A stretch of DNA of 64,000 nucleotides from Geoanaerobacter pelophilus (GCF_018476885.1 NZ_JAHCVJ010000001.1:1116001-1180000); one strand, 5' to 3'. Positions 17,839-28,610 are shown, numbered from the stretch's first letter. The notes: generated from the sequence alone by a model not told the origin. Program-made: numbers and translations.

Positions 17839-20475
17839 CTACCCCCCGGTTTCAAGCAGCCCCTTGAGCCGGGCATTCTCATCGCGCAGCTCCGCTTCCA
17901 GCTTCTTGGCGCCGGTGATGTCGGAAAAGGTGATCACCACTCCGCCGATGACATCCGCCATGGTGCGGTAGGGCATGATGCGCACCGTGAACCAGCGGCC
18001 ATCGGTAGCAGTGATCTGCTTTTCGGAAAAAACCAGGGTTTGCAAGACATCCCGTGCCTCTTCACACAACTCGGGATACAGCAGGTCGCTGGCAATGTCG
18101 GACAGCGGCCGCCCCACATCGCCCGGAATCAGCTTGAACAGCTTGTTTGCCCCGGTAGTAAAGCGCCGGACGTGGAGGTCGTTGTCCAGAAACACCGTGA
18201 CTATTTCCGTACTGTTGAGCAGGTTCCTCATGTCGTTGTTCGTCCGGCTCAACTCGTCCATCTTTGACTGTTGCTCGGCATTGACCGTCTGCAGCTCTTC
18301 GTTTAAAGATTGCATCTCTTCCCTTGAGGTAGTCAATTCCTCATTGGTTGACTGCAGCTCTTCGTTGGTCGATTGCAGCTCCTCATTGGTGGACTTGAGT
18401 TCTTCCTGAGAGGATTGCATCTCCTCGCGGGTGGTCTGCAGTGATTCGCGGAGCTGCTGTAGTTCCTGCTCCAGTTCAAGAACCCGGGCGTTGCCGGCAG
18501 ATGCAGACCTGGCACGTCCTGGTGCCTTCTTTCCCAAAGGCGTCGCCACATCGGTGAAGACAATCATCACCATCCCCCGCAACTCCTCCGGCTCAGTGAT
18601 CGCCTGCACCGTGACATCAACGGTCTGAGCGCCTTCCCCCTCCCCGACCTTGAGCCCCCTGACAGTGATCGTCTCCTGTTGGCGGATCGCCTTCTGGAAG
18701 GCGTTCCCCAGATCAAAGCGGAGCCCTTCGCGAGCCATGGCAAAGATATTCCAGTTAGCCTTGCCGGCCGCGGGCTCCAGGTATTTACCGGTCCGGCCGC
18801 TGATATAGAGGATATCCCCCTTGTCGCTGGTCAGCACGGCAGGGGGTGAAAAATGCTGCAGAAGCAGCTGATCGGCAATTGATTGGAGATTGGCTGCAGG
18901 CTTCATCATCGTCAACTCCTTGGAAACTCCCGGCATGGCAGGGACAAATGAGGAAGGGAATGCTATCGGCTCGGCAGAAAGAAGGGATTCGCGCCGCAGG
19001 AAGAGTCTCGACTTTATGTTCAGCGGAGCAAAGAGATCGGTGAAGGTGCTGAGAGTCTCTGCACTCCCCAAAAACAGGACGCCGCCGGGCTTAAGGCTAT
19101 AGTGAAAGAGCGGCAGCAGCTTCTTCTGCAGTTCCGGCGTCAGGTAAATCAGCAGGTTGCGGCAGATAATGATATCGAGCTTGGTAAAAGGGGGATCCAT
19201 GATAACGTTCTGCGTGGCAAAAGTCACCATCTCCCGGATCTCCTTGCCGACCCGATAGCCATTCTCTTCCTTGATAAAATAACGGTGCAGGCGCTCAGGA
19301 GATACGTCCGCAGCGATGTTGACCGGGTAGATCCCCTGGCGGGCCTTGTCGATGGCGTCCTGGTCCAGGTCGGTGGCAAAAATCTGCAGCGAGAACGTCA
19401 CCGAAGGCTTGACCTGCTCCAATGCCTCTTTGAAGACGATGGCCAGTGAATAGGCCTCCTCACCGGTGGAGCAGCCTGCAGACCAGGCCCGCAGCCCTCC
19501 GCCGTCCGGACGAGCTGCCAGAATCGCCGGGATCGCCTCACCCCGGATCAGTTCCCATGCTTGCGGGTCGCGGAAAAAGCTGGTCACGCCGATCAGCAAC
19601 TCCTTGAAGAGGAGTTCCACTTCCTGGGGATTCTCCTGCAGATAGCGGACATAAGAGCTGATCCGGACGATCTGGTGAATCCCCATGCGCCGCTCGATCC
19701 GGCGGTAGACAGTGGTTTTTTTGTACAGCGAGAAGTCGTGGCCGGTCTTGGACCGCAGCAGGATGAGCACTTTCTCCAGGCCACTCTGATCCTTCTCCAG
19801 AGAGAGATCTACCTTGGCAATGCTGAGGGTATGCCGGAGATAGTCGATGATCTTGCCGGGCAGATCCTCCACCGGGGCCACCAGGTCTGCCAACCCGGCA
19901 TCAATGGCGCTCCTCGGCATGCTGTCGAACTTGGCTGAGGAGGGCTCCTGGACCAGCACCAAGCCAGCCTTTTCCTTGATTGCCCTTAAACCTATGGTGC
20001 CGTCAGAGCCCATGCCGGAGAGGATAACGCCGATAGCTGCCTCTTGCCGGTCCTCGGCCAGCGAACGGAGGAAAAAATCTATGGGAAGGCGAAGTCCGCG
20101 CGGCTCAGTTGGCGCAAAAAGATGCAGGACGCCGTGCAGAATGGACATGTCCTTGTTGGGTGGGATCACATAGACGCAGTCCGGCTTGACCCGCATCCGG
20201 TCTTTTACCTGTAAAACCTCCATAGCGGTGGTGCGTTGCAGCAGTTCGGCCATGATCCCCTTGTGGGTCGGGTCAAGGTGCTGGACAATGACAAAAGCCA
20301 TGCCGTTTCCTTGCGGCACATGCCGCAGGAACTGCTCCAGCGCCTCCAGCCCTCCGGCTGAAGCGCCGATGCCGACGATGGGAAAAAGCAGTCCCTCTTG
20401 CCGTGACATGGTCTCTTTGGGAGAAGAATTATCTCGTTCAATGCCACTGTCTGTAGATTTTTGTCGGTTTTTCAT
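17839..20475 (-). CDS. CheB-CheR-PAS chemotaxis-type fusion protein
   Basis: An 878-residue fusion. Residues about 30-215 form a CheB methylesterase without a receiver domain; G-A-S-A-G-G (Ser nucleophile), Q-H-L-D-P (His) and G-M-G-S-D-G-T (Asp) give an intact triad. Residues 225-500 are a CheR methyltransferase with G-C-S-T-G-E-E-A-Y-S. After a PAS-like region, residues about 640-745 form a coiled coil with repeated T-N-E-E-L-Q units, then a PAS domain. Such fusions act in chemotaxis-like signalling and may modify targets other than chemoreceptors. The start is uncertain: ATG 20475 lacks a clear ribosome site and follows a palindrome; ATG 20409 is an alternative. Confidence 0.92.
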   Translation of the reverse strand: MKNRQKSTDSGIERDNSSPKETMSRQEGLLFPIVGIGASAGGLEALEQFLRHVPQGNGMAFVIVQHLDPTHKGIMAELLQRTTAMEVLQVKDRMRVKPDCVYVIPPNKDMSILHGVLHLFAPTEPRGLRLPIDFFLRSLAEDRQEAAIGVILSGMGSDGTIGLRAIKEKAGLVLVQEPSSAKFDSMPRSAIDAGLADLVAPVEDLPGKIIDYLRHTLSIAKVDLSLEKDQSGLEKVLILLRSKTGHDFSLYKKTTVYRRIERRMGIHQIVRISSYVRYLQENPQEVELLFKELLIGVTSFFRDPQAWELIRGEAIPAILAARPDGGGLRAWSAGCSTGEEAYSLAIVFKEALEQVKPSVTFSLQIFATDLDQDAIDKARQGIYPVNIAADVSPERLHRYFIKEENGYRVGKEIREMVTFATQNVIMDPPFTKLDIIICRNLLIYLTPELQKKLLPLFHYSLKPGGVLFLGSAETLSTFTDLFAPLNIKSRLFLRRESLLSAEPIAFPSSFVPAMPGVSKELTMMKPAANLQSIADQLLLQHFSPPAVLTSDKGDILYISGRTGKYLEPAAGKANWNIFAMAREGLRFDLGNAFQKAIRQQETITVRGLKVGEGEGAQTVDVTVQAITEPEELRGMVMIVFTDVATPLGKKAPGRARSASAGNARVLELEQELQQLRESLQTTREEMQSSQEELKSTNEELQSTNEELQSTNEELTTSREEMQSLNEELQTVNAEQQSKMDELSRTNNDMRNLLNSTEIVTVFLDNDLHVRRFTTGANKLFKLIPGDVGRPLSDIASDLLYPELCEEARDVLQTLVFSEKQITATDGRWFTVRIMPYRTMADVIGGVVITFSDITGAKKLEAELRDENARLKGLLETGG

Positions 20476-20476
20476 A

Positions 20477-20491
20477 CTGATAGCATATCAG
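20477..20491. repeat. Inverted repeat upstream of cheB-cheR
   Basis: CTGATA-GCA-TATCAG, a perfect 6-bp inverted repeat ending 2 bases before the annotated start at 20475. It could be an operator or an RNA hairpin over the initiation region. Confidence 0.4.
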
Positions 20492-20686
20492 CATAACACT
20501 GAACGCGCCACTTGAGATAATTGTCCATAACTATTAAGTATCACCGAATCTACACACCAGCTTTGACTAATACTTTTTTAGAATTATACTTTTCGCTTTA
20601 GAGATAGACATGCCAGTCGCTACGGGGCCTGTTTGCCCGTCGAACTGCGAGAATGTCAATGCCATTGGATATCTCATGAGGAAGCG

Positions 20687-21832
20687 ATGAAAGAAGTCAA
20701 TGCCAGAAAGCTGTTCAATGCCTTCTATGCCATAACATTCATTATTGTCGCGATCATTATTATTATTACGGTCAACCTGCATCAACGACAACGCGCGTTG
20801 CACTACGCCGAAGAAAAAACCCTTATCCTGCTGGAACATAACCTCGCCATCCACACCTATTTCTCCAAACAGCTCAAACCGAAAGTTTTCGCTCTCACCG
20901 ACGCAACGCGCAGCAGCAGTTATTTCGACCCGACCTGGATGTCATCCACCTATGCTGTCAGAGAAATTGACAAATATCACCGAAAAATCTCCCGCATCCA
21001 ATACTACTACAAAGAATGCGCGGTCAATGCCCGGAGCCCGGAGAACGAGGCCGATGCCTATGAAAAGAAATTCCTCGATGAGCTGAAACGCGATCAGGCG
21101 CTTACTCAGCGCTCGGTTATCAGGACAATAGACGGCAAACCTTATTTTGTCCTTATTCGTCGTGGCGAAAGCATGGAGCAGAACTGCCTGAGGTGCCATT
21201 CAGTTCCGGCAGCAGCGCCAAGCGAAATGGTTGACAGGTATGGCAAGGTGCGCAGTTTCAATCGCACCGACGGCGAACTGGTTTCGGCGATTTCCATCAG
21301 AATTCCCCTGGCAGAAGCCTATGAGGCGGCAAACAACTTCTCGGTAAAGTTCTCGATAATCCTGCTTGCCATCCTTGGGCTCACCTTTGCTGCCCAATAT
21401 TTCGTCACCTATCGCCTCTATCTGAAGCCGATAACCTCAATTCGCAACCAGGTGATGACGATAATCAGCGATGAAAGCAGGCTGGGGGAAAAAATCGCAC
21501 AGGAATCTCATTCCGCAGAGGTGAACGACCTCATCCGGTCCTTCAATGAGCTGTCGCATAATCTGCGTGCCGAAAAGGACGGGCTTGTCGCCCAGGTCCA
21601 GGCCAGGACTGTCGAGCTGGAAGAAAAAGTCGCCCAACTGGAGGCGACACTGGCCCGGGTCAAGAGCCTGGAAGGGATCATAACCATCTGCGGCTACTGC
21701 AAGAAGATATGTGATGATAAAGATAGCTGGCACCAGCTGGAAGCATATATCAGCCGCCATTCCGAAGCACTCTTCAGTCACGGGATTTGCCCGGAGTGCT
21801 TTGCTGAAGCAAAAGACAAATTTGAAGAGTGA
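20687..21832 (+). CDS. DUF3365-type periplasmic c-haem sensor with CxxC-CxxC tail
   Basis: A 381-residue membrane protein. A transmembrane helix at about residues 10-32 is followed by a periplasmic DUF3365-like domain carrying N-C-L-R-C-H (Cys167, Cys170, His171), one c-type haem motif. A second helix at about 220-240 leads to a HAMP-like linker and a coiled coil. The C-terminal 50 residues hold Cys335-x2-Cys338 and Cys368-x2-Cys371, a likely zinc site. There is no kinase or cyclase domain, so output probably passes through protein contact. ATG at 20687 has GAGG 5 bases upstream; the longer frame from 20633 does not. A hybrid kinase gene follows. Confidence 0.85.
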   Translation: MKEVNARKLFNAFYAITFIIVAIIIIITVNLHQRQRALHYAEEKTLILLEHNLAIHTYFSKQLKPKVFALTDATRSSSYFDPTWMSSTYAVREIDKYHRKISRIQYYYKECAVNARSPENEADAYEKKFLDELKRDQALTQRSVIRTIDGKPYFVLIRRGESMEQNCLRCHSVPAAAPSEMVDRYGKVRSFNRTDGELVSAISIRIPLAEAYEAANNFSVKFSIILLAILGLTFAAQYFVTYRLYLKPITSIRNQVMTIISDESRLGEKIAQESHSAEVNDLIRSFNELSHNLRAEKDGLVAQVQARTVELEEKVAQLEATLARVKSLEGIITICGYCKKICDDKDSWHQLEAYISRHSEALFSHGICPECFAEAKDKFEE

Positions 21833-21929
21833 CCTGCTGTTCAGGTCGGGGTTGATCCGGAGGTCAGGTTGACCGCAACTGATTGCCGCCGATACCTAAA
21901 ACAGTAACTTGTTTTTAGAGGGTTTGGGC

Positions 21930-24900
21930 ATGATTACCTTATCGCAAGAAATGCTGTCGAAAAAACTGCCGCAGCGATGGTTGCTCATACTGCTGACACT
22001 GTCCTTAATTTTCATGACCGGCTCGCATTGTTTTGCTTTTGGAAACGCCAAGACCGTGCGGATTGGCGCTTTCAACTACTATCCGGGGATCTTCCAGGCG
22101 CAAGACGGCAGCGTGAAGGGTTTTTATGTCGATTTCCTTGCAGAAATCGCCCGAATGGAAGGGTGGCAGATCGAATATGTCTACGGGAACTGGGCAGAGG
22201 GGCTGGCCCGGACCAAAAATGGCGAAGTAGACCTTTACCCCAGTGTTGCCTGGACCGAGGAACGCGCCAAATATCTGGATTACGGTAAAGTACCGCTGCT
22301 GACGGTTTGGGGGGAGTTGTATGTCCCGGAACACTCTACTATCGACAGCATCAAGGATATGCAGGGGAAAAAAATCGGCGGCATGAAGGGAGATTTCAAT
22401 GCTGCCAGTTTTCGGAATATGGTGGACAAGTTCGGCATCAGACACCAATTCGTCGAATTCGGCAACTTTGAGGATGTATTCAAAGCCGTCAATTCAGGCC
22501 TGGTTGACGCCGGAGTTGCCAACAACACCTTCGGGGCGGCAAAGCAGCACGAGTATAACCTAAAATCTTCCGGCATCATCTTCAATCCCTTTGATATTTT
22601 CTTTGCCACTGCCAAAGGGAAGAACCGGGAAATAATCGCCACCCTCGACAAATACCTGGCTGATTGGCGCAACAAGAGTGACTCCCCCTTTCACCAGGCT
22701 CGTGAGCGCTGGTCACATGGCGAAACCGCCTCGTTTCATTTTCAGGTGCCCAAGTGGATTACCACTTCGTTGATTGTCCTTGTCGGCTTTACAGGGATCG
22801 CCACCATTTTCATCATACTGCTGCGAGTGCAGGTACGGCGCAAGACAGAAGAGATCACGGCCCAGGCGGCGGAGCGCGCCAAGATCGAGCAGACACTGTT
22901 CTTCATCAATGAAAGTGGCATGTTGCATCGAGGCGACGAGCTGCTCAAAAGGATAACCGCCTATCTGGCCGAATGCCTCGACGTTGAGTATGCCTTTACC
23001 GGACAAATGCTTCCGGGCAAGGAACGGGTAAGGACCAGAGGACTGTTTACCACAGGGAGCATAGCCCCAGACATTGAATACGACCTGAAGGGAACCCCGT
23101 GCGAGAATGTAGTTGGCAAGAAGTTGTGCGTCTACCAGAATAACGTGGTCAAACTGTTCCCCGATGACCTGCTGCTGCAGGAGATGCAGGCTGAAGGGTA
23201 TGCCGCAACGCCATTATGGGACTCTCAAGGGAACGGCATCGGCCTGATTGGGGTTGTCAGCCGGCGACCGTTGGGCAACAAACCATTTCTGGAAACGATC
23301 ATCAGAATCGCCGCCACCCGTGCCTCCCAGGAGCTTGAGGCAATGAGCCACCTGGAGGTGCTGAAGATAATCAACTTCACGGTCGAGAACATCAGGGATG
23401 CCGTTTACTGGATTTTACCTGATGGCAGGATCTGGGAAATCAACAACAGCGCCGCAAAAATGCTCGGCTATACCAACGAAGAGTTGTTAACGAAAACGGC
23501 ACTGGATATCAATCCCGGCTACTCTGAAAATAACTGGCACTCTTACTGGGAAAAGATAAAAGCAGATGGCAATCTGCAGTATGAAACCGTGCATAAGACA
23601 TGCGATGGCCGGGAAATCCCGGTCGAAGTTGCCGCTACCTTCTGCAGCTACGATGGTCGGGAGTATATCTGTTCGATAGTCCGCGACATCACCGACAGAA
23701 AACATGCCGAACAGCAATTGATCGAATATCGCCAAGTAATCGAATACTCACAGGATATGATATTCGTCATTGACCGTGACTATCGTTATTGCCTGGCCAA
23801 TAGCGCCTTTCTGCAATTGAGAGACAAGCAGCTCAACCAGGTAATAGGTCATACAGCAGAAGAGATATTGGGGCATGACCTTTTTGCCAAGCTGAAGCCT
23901 TACCTGGATGAGTGTTTTACCGGAAAACCGGTAAACTTTGAGATGCAACAGCAATATGCCGGCAAAGGATTGCTGACGCTTGACATTTCCTACCTGCCCA
24001 TTGCCGATGCCGGTAGGGCCATGCGACTGGCCGGTGTCATCAGGGACCAGACCGAGCACAGACGCCTTGAGGAACAGTTGCGGCAGTCGCAAAAGATTGA
24101 AGCTGTAGGACAGCTGGCAGGTGGCATCGCCCATGACTTCAACAATATTCTCACCGTCATTATGGGCTACAGCAATATGTTGCTGCTGGATGACAAACTG
24201 GCCGCTGAACACAGGCAGGAGATCGAACAGATTATTGATGCCGCGGAAAAAGCCTCAAGAGTGACCCGCGGACTGCTTGCTTTCAGTCGCAAACAGGTGA
24301 TGACTCCTGACATAGTCAATCTGAATGATATCGTCACCAAGGTGCAGGTCTTTCTGGAGAGGATTATCGGCGAAGATGTCAAACTGCAGTTCGTGCACCA
24401 TGAAGCGGCCCTAAACATATATGCGGACAACAGCCAGATCGAACAGGTCCTGATGAATCTGGCCACCAATGCCCGCGACGCCATGCCCAAGGGGGGGCTG
24501 CTGACCATTGAAACCTCCCTCCAGGGAATTGAACCGAACGCCGCCAATCCCCATGAAATTGACACTGCCGGCAGTTACGCCTGCATGGCGGTATCGGATA
24601 CCGGCGACGGCATGACCAAAGAGATCTGTGACAGAATTTTCGATCCGTTCTTTACCACAAAGGCCACCGGAAAAGGGACCGGCCTGGGAATGGCCATTGT
24701 CCACGGAATCGTCAAGCAGCACAAAGGGTTTATCAATGTCTACAGTGAGCTGGGCAGAGGGACGACGTTCCGGATCTATTTGCCCATTGCCGACAAGGCC
24801 CCGCAGCAGGCGGTAAAACCAGCAGTCTCAGAGCCGCCAGTAAGAGGGAGCGAAACAATTCTCGTGGCCGAAGATGACACCAACGTCCGCAATCTTGTCG

Positions 24901-25238
24901 AATCTCTGCTGAAAGGATACGGCTATAATGTCATCTTGGCAGTCGATGGCCAGGATTGCATCGAAAAGTTCATTGCCAATCAGAGCCGGATCGATCTGAT
25001 TCTACTGGATATGATCATGCCGATAAAAACGGGAAAAGATGCCTTCGAAGAGATCAGGAGCATTCGCCCTGACATCAAGGTGCTTTACACCAGTGGATAT
25101 ACTGCCGATTTCATTCGCAGTCGGGGCGATCTTGAAGAAGATGCCGACCTTATCATGAAGCCGGTTCAGCCGTCGGCATTGTTGAGTAAGATCCGGGAAA
25201 TCATTGATCGGAAAAAGCTGCAGCGCCAACGATCTTAA
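21930..25238 (+). CDS. Hybrid histidine kinase with fused solute-binding domain (SBP-GAF-PAS-PAS-HK-REC)
   Basis: A 1102-residue hybrid sensor kinase. A signal or anchor at about residues 12-33 precedes a family 3 solute-binding domain at 40-260 in the periplasm. A transmembrane helix lies at about 278-300, then GAF at 320-475, PAS at 485-600 and PAS at 600-715. The kinase core has the H-box G-G-I-A-H-D-F-N-N with the histidine near 732. The C-terminal receiver carries L-I-L-L-D-M with its aspartate near 1027. It senses an extracellular ligand, perhaps an amino acid or organic acid, and an internal one. ATG 21930 follows GAGGG. The receiver-kinase gene starts 31 bases downstream. Confidence 0.93.
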   Translation: MITLSQEMLSKKLPQRWLLILLTLSLIFMTGSHCFAFGNAKTVRIGAFNYYPGIFQAQDGSVKGFYVDFLAEIARMEGWQIEYVYGNWAEGLARTKNGEVDLYPSVAWTEERAKYLDYGKVPLLTVWGELYVPEHSTIDSIKDMQGKKIGGMKGDFNAASFRNMVDKFGIRHQFVEFGNFEDVFKAVNSGLVDAGVANNTFGAAKQHEYNLKSSGIIFNPFDIFFATAKGKNREIIATLDKYLADWRNKSDSPFHQARERWSHGETASFHFQVPKWITTSLIVLVGFTGIATIFIILLRVQVRRKTEEITAQAAERAKIEQTLFFINESGMLHRGDELLKRITAYLAECLDVEYAFTGQMLPGKERVRTRGLFTTGSIAPDIEYDLKGTPCENVVGKKLCVYQNNVVKLFPDDLLLQEMQAEGYAATPLWDSQGNGIGLIGVVSRRPLGNKPFLETIIRIAATRASQELEAMSHLEVLKIINFTVENIRDAVYWILPDGRIWEINNSAAKMLGYTNEELLTKTALDINPGYSENNWHSYWEKIKADGNLQYETVHKTCDGREIPVEVAATFCSYDGREYICSIVRDITDRKHAEQQLIEYRQVIEYSQDMIFVIDRDYRYCLANSAFLQLRDKQLNQVIGHTAEEILGHDLFAKLKPYLDECFTGKPVNFEMQQQYAGKGLLTLDISYLPIADAGRAMRLAGVIRDQTEHRRLEEQLRQSQKIEAVGQLAGGIAHDFNNILTVIMGYSNMLLLDDKLAAEHRQEIEQIIDAAEKASRVTRGLLAFSRKQVMTPDIVNLNDIVTKVQVFLERIIGEDVKLQFVHHEAALNIYADNSQIEQVLMNLATNARDAMPKGGLLTIETSLQGIEPNAANPHEIDTAGSYACMAVSDTGDGMTKEICDRIFDPFFTTKATGKGTGLGMAIVHGIVKQHKGFINVYSELGRGTTFRIYLPIADKAPQQAVKPAVSEPPVRGSETILVAEDDTNVRNLVESLLKGYGYNVILAVDGQDCIEKFIANQSRIDLILLDMIMPIKTGKDAFEEIRSIRPDIKVLYTSGYTADFIRSRGDLEEDADLIMKPVQPSALLSKIREIIDRKKLQRQRS

Positions 25239-25269
25239 TGTAGTGACTTGAGATTAGGTAGGAGAACCT

Positions 25270-26487
25270 ATGGACTATTCGATGCAGCAACACCCTATTG
25301 CCATACTGCTAATTGATGACGACAAGAGTCTGCTGGAACTGATTCAGCTCTATCTGAACAAGATGTTGCCTTGCAACATAACCAGCTGCAACGATCCCCT
25401 GCTCGCGCTCGACAGTATCTCGCTGAACCGGTATGACGTAATCATCAGCGATTACCTGATGCCGGCAATGTCCGGCGTTGAAATACTCAACATTACCAAA
25501 AAGCTGGCACCGGAAACGCCTTTTATCATCATGACCGGACAGGCAGACCTTGACACTGCCCTGCTCGCGATAAAAAACGGGGCCTTCGATTTTGCAGTGA
25601 AGCCGCTTGACTTCGAACTTCTTGTCGCCTCTATCAAAAAAGCCCTGGCAGTGACAAGAGGCGCAGCCCTGGAAAGGGAATACCATAAACAGCTTGAGGA
25701 TGAGGTCTTGCGCAAGACTGCAGAACTGCGCAATGCCTTGTATGAACTCGAGGTCGCCCGCAACGCCGCCCATTCGGCATCCGTTGCCAAATCAGCATTC
25801 ATGTCGGCCATCAGCCATGAATTGCGCACTCCCCTTAACGGCATCATCGGCTGCATTTCATTGCTGAAGGATTACCGGCACGACCAGGAACAGGCCGAAC
25901 TGCTCGACGCGGCCGAACTCTCTGCCCGGCGGTTGAACTCGGTAGTGGACAATATCCTGGCATATGTGGCGGTAAAGAGTAATACCCATGGCTCGATCTG
26001 CCGCAGCTTTTCCCCCAGAGAAACCATATCGACCATTGTTCATCCCTTTGAAGGAAAGGCAACGCAAAAAAGACTGGCTTTCATGGTTGAATATGCGGAT
26101 CGGCTCCCGGATATTCTCTATGGTGATGACCTGAGTTTTGGGCAGATCCTGGAAATAATTGTGGATAACGCCGTCAAATTTACCAATTTCGGAGGTATTA
26201 CGGTAACGGCGCAAGGTGCGGATAAAGGGGACAACTGCTTTGCAATCAGTATTGCGGTGCAGGATACCGGCATCGGCATCCCCGATGACAAACTCCCTGC
26301 CATCTTCGACGAGTTCCGCCAGGGAGACTGTTCGTTGACGCGGCTCTACGACGGGGTTGGCATCGGCCTGCCACTGGCTCAAAAGCTTGTCGAGCTACTT
26401 GGAGGAAACCTGACCTTTGCAACTCACCTGGGCAAGGGTTCCGAGTTTACCGTTACGGTGCCATTCAAAAAAGAACAGGAGCTTTAA
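25270..26487 (+). CDS. Receiver-histidine kinase (REC-HisKA-HATPase)
   Basis: A 405-residue cytosolic protein. The N-terminal receiver (residues 10-125) has I-D-D-D and the acceptor aspartate in I-I-S-D-Y-L-M-P near residue 60. A coiled coil leads to the H-box A-I-S-H-E-L-R-T-P-L-N-G near 180, and the ATPase domain shows D-N-A-V-K-F, D-T-G-I-G-I and G-V-G-I-G-L. It probably continues a phosphorelay from the 1102-residue hybrid kinase encoded 31 bases upstream. AGGAG lies 5 bases before the ATG. No DNA-binding output is encoded in this pair. Confidence 0.92.
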   Translation: MDYSMQQHPIAILLIDDDKSLLELIQLYLNKMLPCNITSCNDPLLALDSISLNRYDVIISDYLMPAMSGVEILNITKKLAPETPFIIMTGQADLDTALLAIKNGAFDFAVKPLDFELLVASIKKALAVTRGAALEREYHKQLEDEVLRKTAELRNALYELEVARNAAHSASVAKSAFMSAISHELRTPLNGIIGCISLLKDYRHDQEQAELLDAAELSARRLNSVVDNILAYVAVKSNTHGSICRSFSPRETISTIVHPFEGKATQKRLAFMVEYADRLPDILYGDDLSFGQILEIIVDNAVKFTNFGGITVTAQGADKGDNCFAISIAVQDTGIGIPDDKLPAIFDEFRQGDCSLTRLYDGVGIGLPLAQKLVELLGGNLTFATHLGKGSEFTVTVPFKKEQEL

Positions 26488-26539
26488 CTATAGACTTATG
26501 GCATAGTAGCGTCATTTCTTCAGGTATCCTGATTATCCC

Positions 26540-28456
26540 ATGAAACATCTCATTCTCGGCACAGCCGGACATATAGACCACGGCAAGACCTCCCTGGTGA
26601 AGGCGCTGACCGGCATCGACACCGACCGCCTGCCGGAAGAAAAGGCACGGGGGATCACCATTGAGCTCGGTTTTGCCGACCTTGATATCCCCGGAGGCTA
26701 CCATCTGGGCATTATCGATGTCCCTGGCCACGAACGGTTCGTCCGCACCATGGTCGCCGGTGTCGGTGGCATTGACCTGGTGATGCTGGTTATCGCAGCC
26801 GATGAAGGAGTCATGCCGCAGACCCGGGAACACCTGGAGATCTGCCAGCTGCTCGGGGTCAAGAACGGGCTGGTGGCGCTGACCAAGTGCGATCTCGTAG
26901 ATGCTGACCTGCTCTCCCTGGCAACGGAAGAAGTGCGGGAATTCCTTGCCGGGAGCTTTCTCGAAGCAGCGCCGATACTTCCGGTGTCAGCCCGCACCGG
27001 CACCGGCCTGCATGAACTGCTTGCCGAACTCGGCAAGCTTGCCAACGTCACTGACCAGAAAAGGACGGACGGGCCGTACCGTCTCCCGGTTGACCGGGTG
27101 ATCACGGTCCCCGGTTTCGGCACGGTGGTTACCGGCACCCTGCTCTCCGGCAAGGTTGCGGTCAACGACGATGTTGAGCTTCTCCCTCGGGAGCTGCCGG
27201 CCAGGGTTCGCGGGCTCCAGGTCCATGGGGTCAAATGCGACCAGGGTGCGGCGGGCGAGCGGCTGGCCATCAATCTCCAAGGGGTTGACCATGATGAGAT
27301 CAGGCGCGGCGATGTGGTGGTGCCGCGCGGCGCGTTCCGCACCACCGGGCTGGTTGATGTCCGGCTGGAATACCTCAGATCTGCGCCGGGCAAGCTGAAG
27401 CACCGGGCGCAGCTCCGCTTCCATTCCGCCACCTATGAAATCTCGGCAACAGTGATCCTGTTCAACCGCGACCTGCTCAATCCCGGCGAAGCCGATTATG
27501 CCCAGCTCCGGCTGTCCCGGCCGGTGCTGCTGATGAGCGGCGATTCGTTTGTGTTGCGTTCGTCTTCCCCGGCTACCACAGTAGGCGGCGGCACTGTGCT
27601 GGATCCGTTCCCGCCGCCGAGGCGCCGCAGAACCGGCGAAGCCTTGCAACTGCTGGCAACGGTTGCCGCAGGGCAGGAAACGGAATCCGTTGCCGGCATG
27701 ATAGAGAGCAGCCTGCTCACCGGGATCTCTTTTGCAGAGCTTGCACTCCGCACCGGTTACCCGCCAAAGCGCCTGGAATCGGCACTTGCCCCCATTCTGA
27801 CATCAGGCGGGATTATCCAGGTTGTCAGGGAGCCGAAAATCTACCTTAGCCGGGCTGGATTCGCTTCCCTGTGCCAACTGCTGAGCGACGAGGTCGCCGC
27901 ATTCACTGCCAAAAACCCGCTCCGGGGGGGGATGAGCAAAGAGGAACTGAAGTCGCGCATCCCGGCGCGGAGTGACCCCCGCTTCTTCTCGCCCTGCATT
28001 GCCGCGCTGGAAAAGGCCGGGATGCTGACGGCAGAACGCGACCTGGTCAAGCCGGTTGCCAGTCCTGCGGCCGCCGATCCAGGCAAGCATGGCATCCATG
28101 ACAAAATCGCCGCACACCTTGCAAGCCATGGCTCAGAACCGCCGTCGATCAAGGAGCTCTGCAGCACCTTTAGCCTGCCGGAAAAATCCCTGCTGGAATG
28201 CCTCAATCAACTGGCGCGTGACGCTAAGGCAGTCAAGGTAAAGAGCGACCTCTTCTATGCGCCGGCTCCGCTGGCCGCCATCCGGGACAAAGTAGTCACG
28301 CTTCTGGAGCAGAAGGGTGAAATGACCCCTGCCGATTTCCGGGACATGACCGGGCTGTCCCGTAAATACATGATCCCCCTGCTGGAGTACTTTGACGAGC
28401 AGAAACTCACCATCAGAGCCGGAGACAAGCGCCTGCCGAGAAAAAAAACCGGTTAA
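26540..28456 (+). CDS. selB: Selenocysteine-specific translation elongation factor SelB
   Basis: A 638-residue GTPase that delivers Sec-tRNA to UGA codons followed by a SECIS element. The P-loop G-H-I-D-H-G-K-T lies at residues 10-17, with D-V-P-G-H-E at about 60 and T-K-C-D for guanine recognition. EF-Tu-like domains II and III follow, and about 250 C-terminal residues form the winged-helix array that binds SECIS RNA. Its presence implies that the genome encodes selenoproteins such as formate dehydrogenase. selA, selD and the Sec tRNA are not in the window. The ribosome site is weak. Gene order gives no clear partner. Confidence 0.95.
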   Translation: MKHLILGTAGHIDHGKTSLVKALTGIDTDRLPEEKARGITIELGFADLDIPGGYHLGIIDVPGHERFVRTMVAGVGGIDLVMLVIAADEGVMPQTREHLEICQLLGVKNGLVALTKCDLVDADLLSLATEEVREFLAGSFLEAAPILPVSARTGTGLHELLAELGKLANVTDQKRTDGPYRLPVDRVITVPGFGTVVTGTLLSGKVAVNDDVELLPRELPARVRGLQVHGVKCDQGAAGERLAINLQGVDHDEIRRGDVVVPRGAFRTTGLVDVRLEYLRSAPGKLKHRAQLRFHSATYEISATVILFNRDLLNPGEADYAQLRLSRPVLLMSGDSFVLRSSSPATTVGGGTVLDPFPPPRRRRTGEALQLLATVAAGQETESVAGMIESSLLTGISFAELALRTGYPPKRLESALAPILTSGGIIQVVREPKIYLSRAGFASLCQLLSDEVAAFTAKNPLRGGMSKEELKSRIPARSDPRFFSPCIAALEKAGMLTAERDLVKPVASPAAADPGKHGIHDKIAAHLASHGSEPPSIKELCSTFSLPEKSLLECLNQLARDAKAVKVKSDLFYAPAPLAAIRDKVVTLLEQKGEMTPADFRDMTGLSRKYMIPLLEYFDEQKLTIRAGDKRLPRKKTG

Positions 28457-28610
28457 AGAATCGTTGCCCCGATATTGCATTATCAGAAATCTTGACTACA
28501 CTCTTCATGAGCTTATTCCTTGGCGTTTTAAATCATTCAACCTGTAGTGAACCGTTTTAACCGGCAGGCTGTGCCGCAAGAATCTATATTCTCTCGGGAG
28601 GGAGACTTTT

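Noticed and set aside
18240-18480. Short tandem DNA repeats in the CheB-CheR gene as a mobile or structural element
   Set aside because: They encode heptads of a signalling coiled coil typical of this protein family.
28457-28610. Selenocysteine tRNA or SECIS element next to selB
   Set aside because: No long cloverleaf or in-frame TGA context could be found in the gap.
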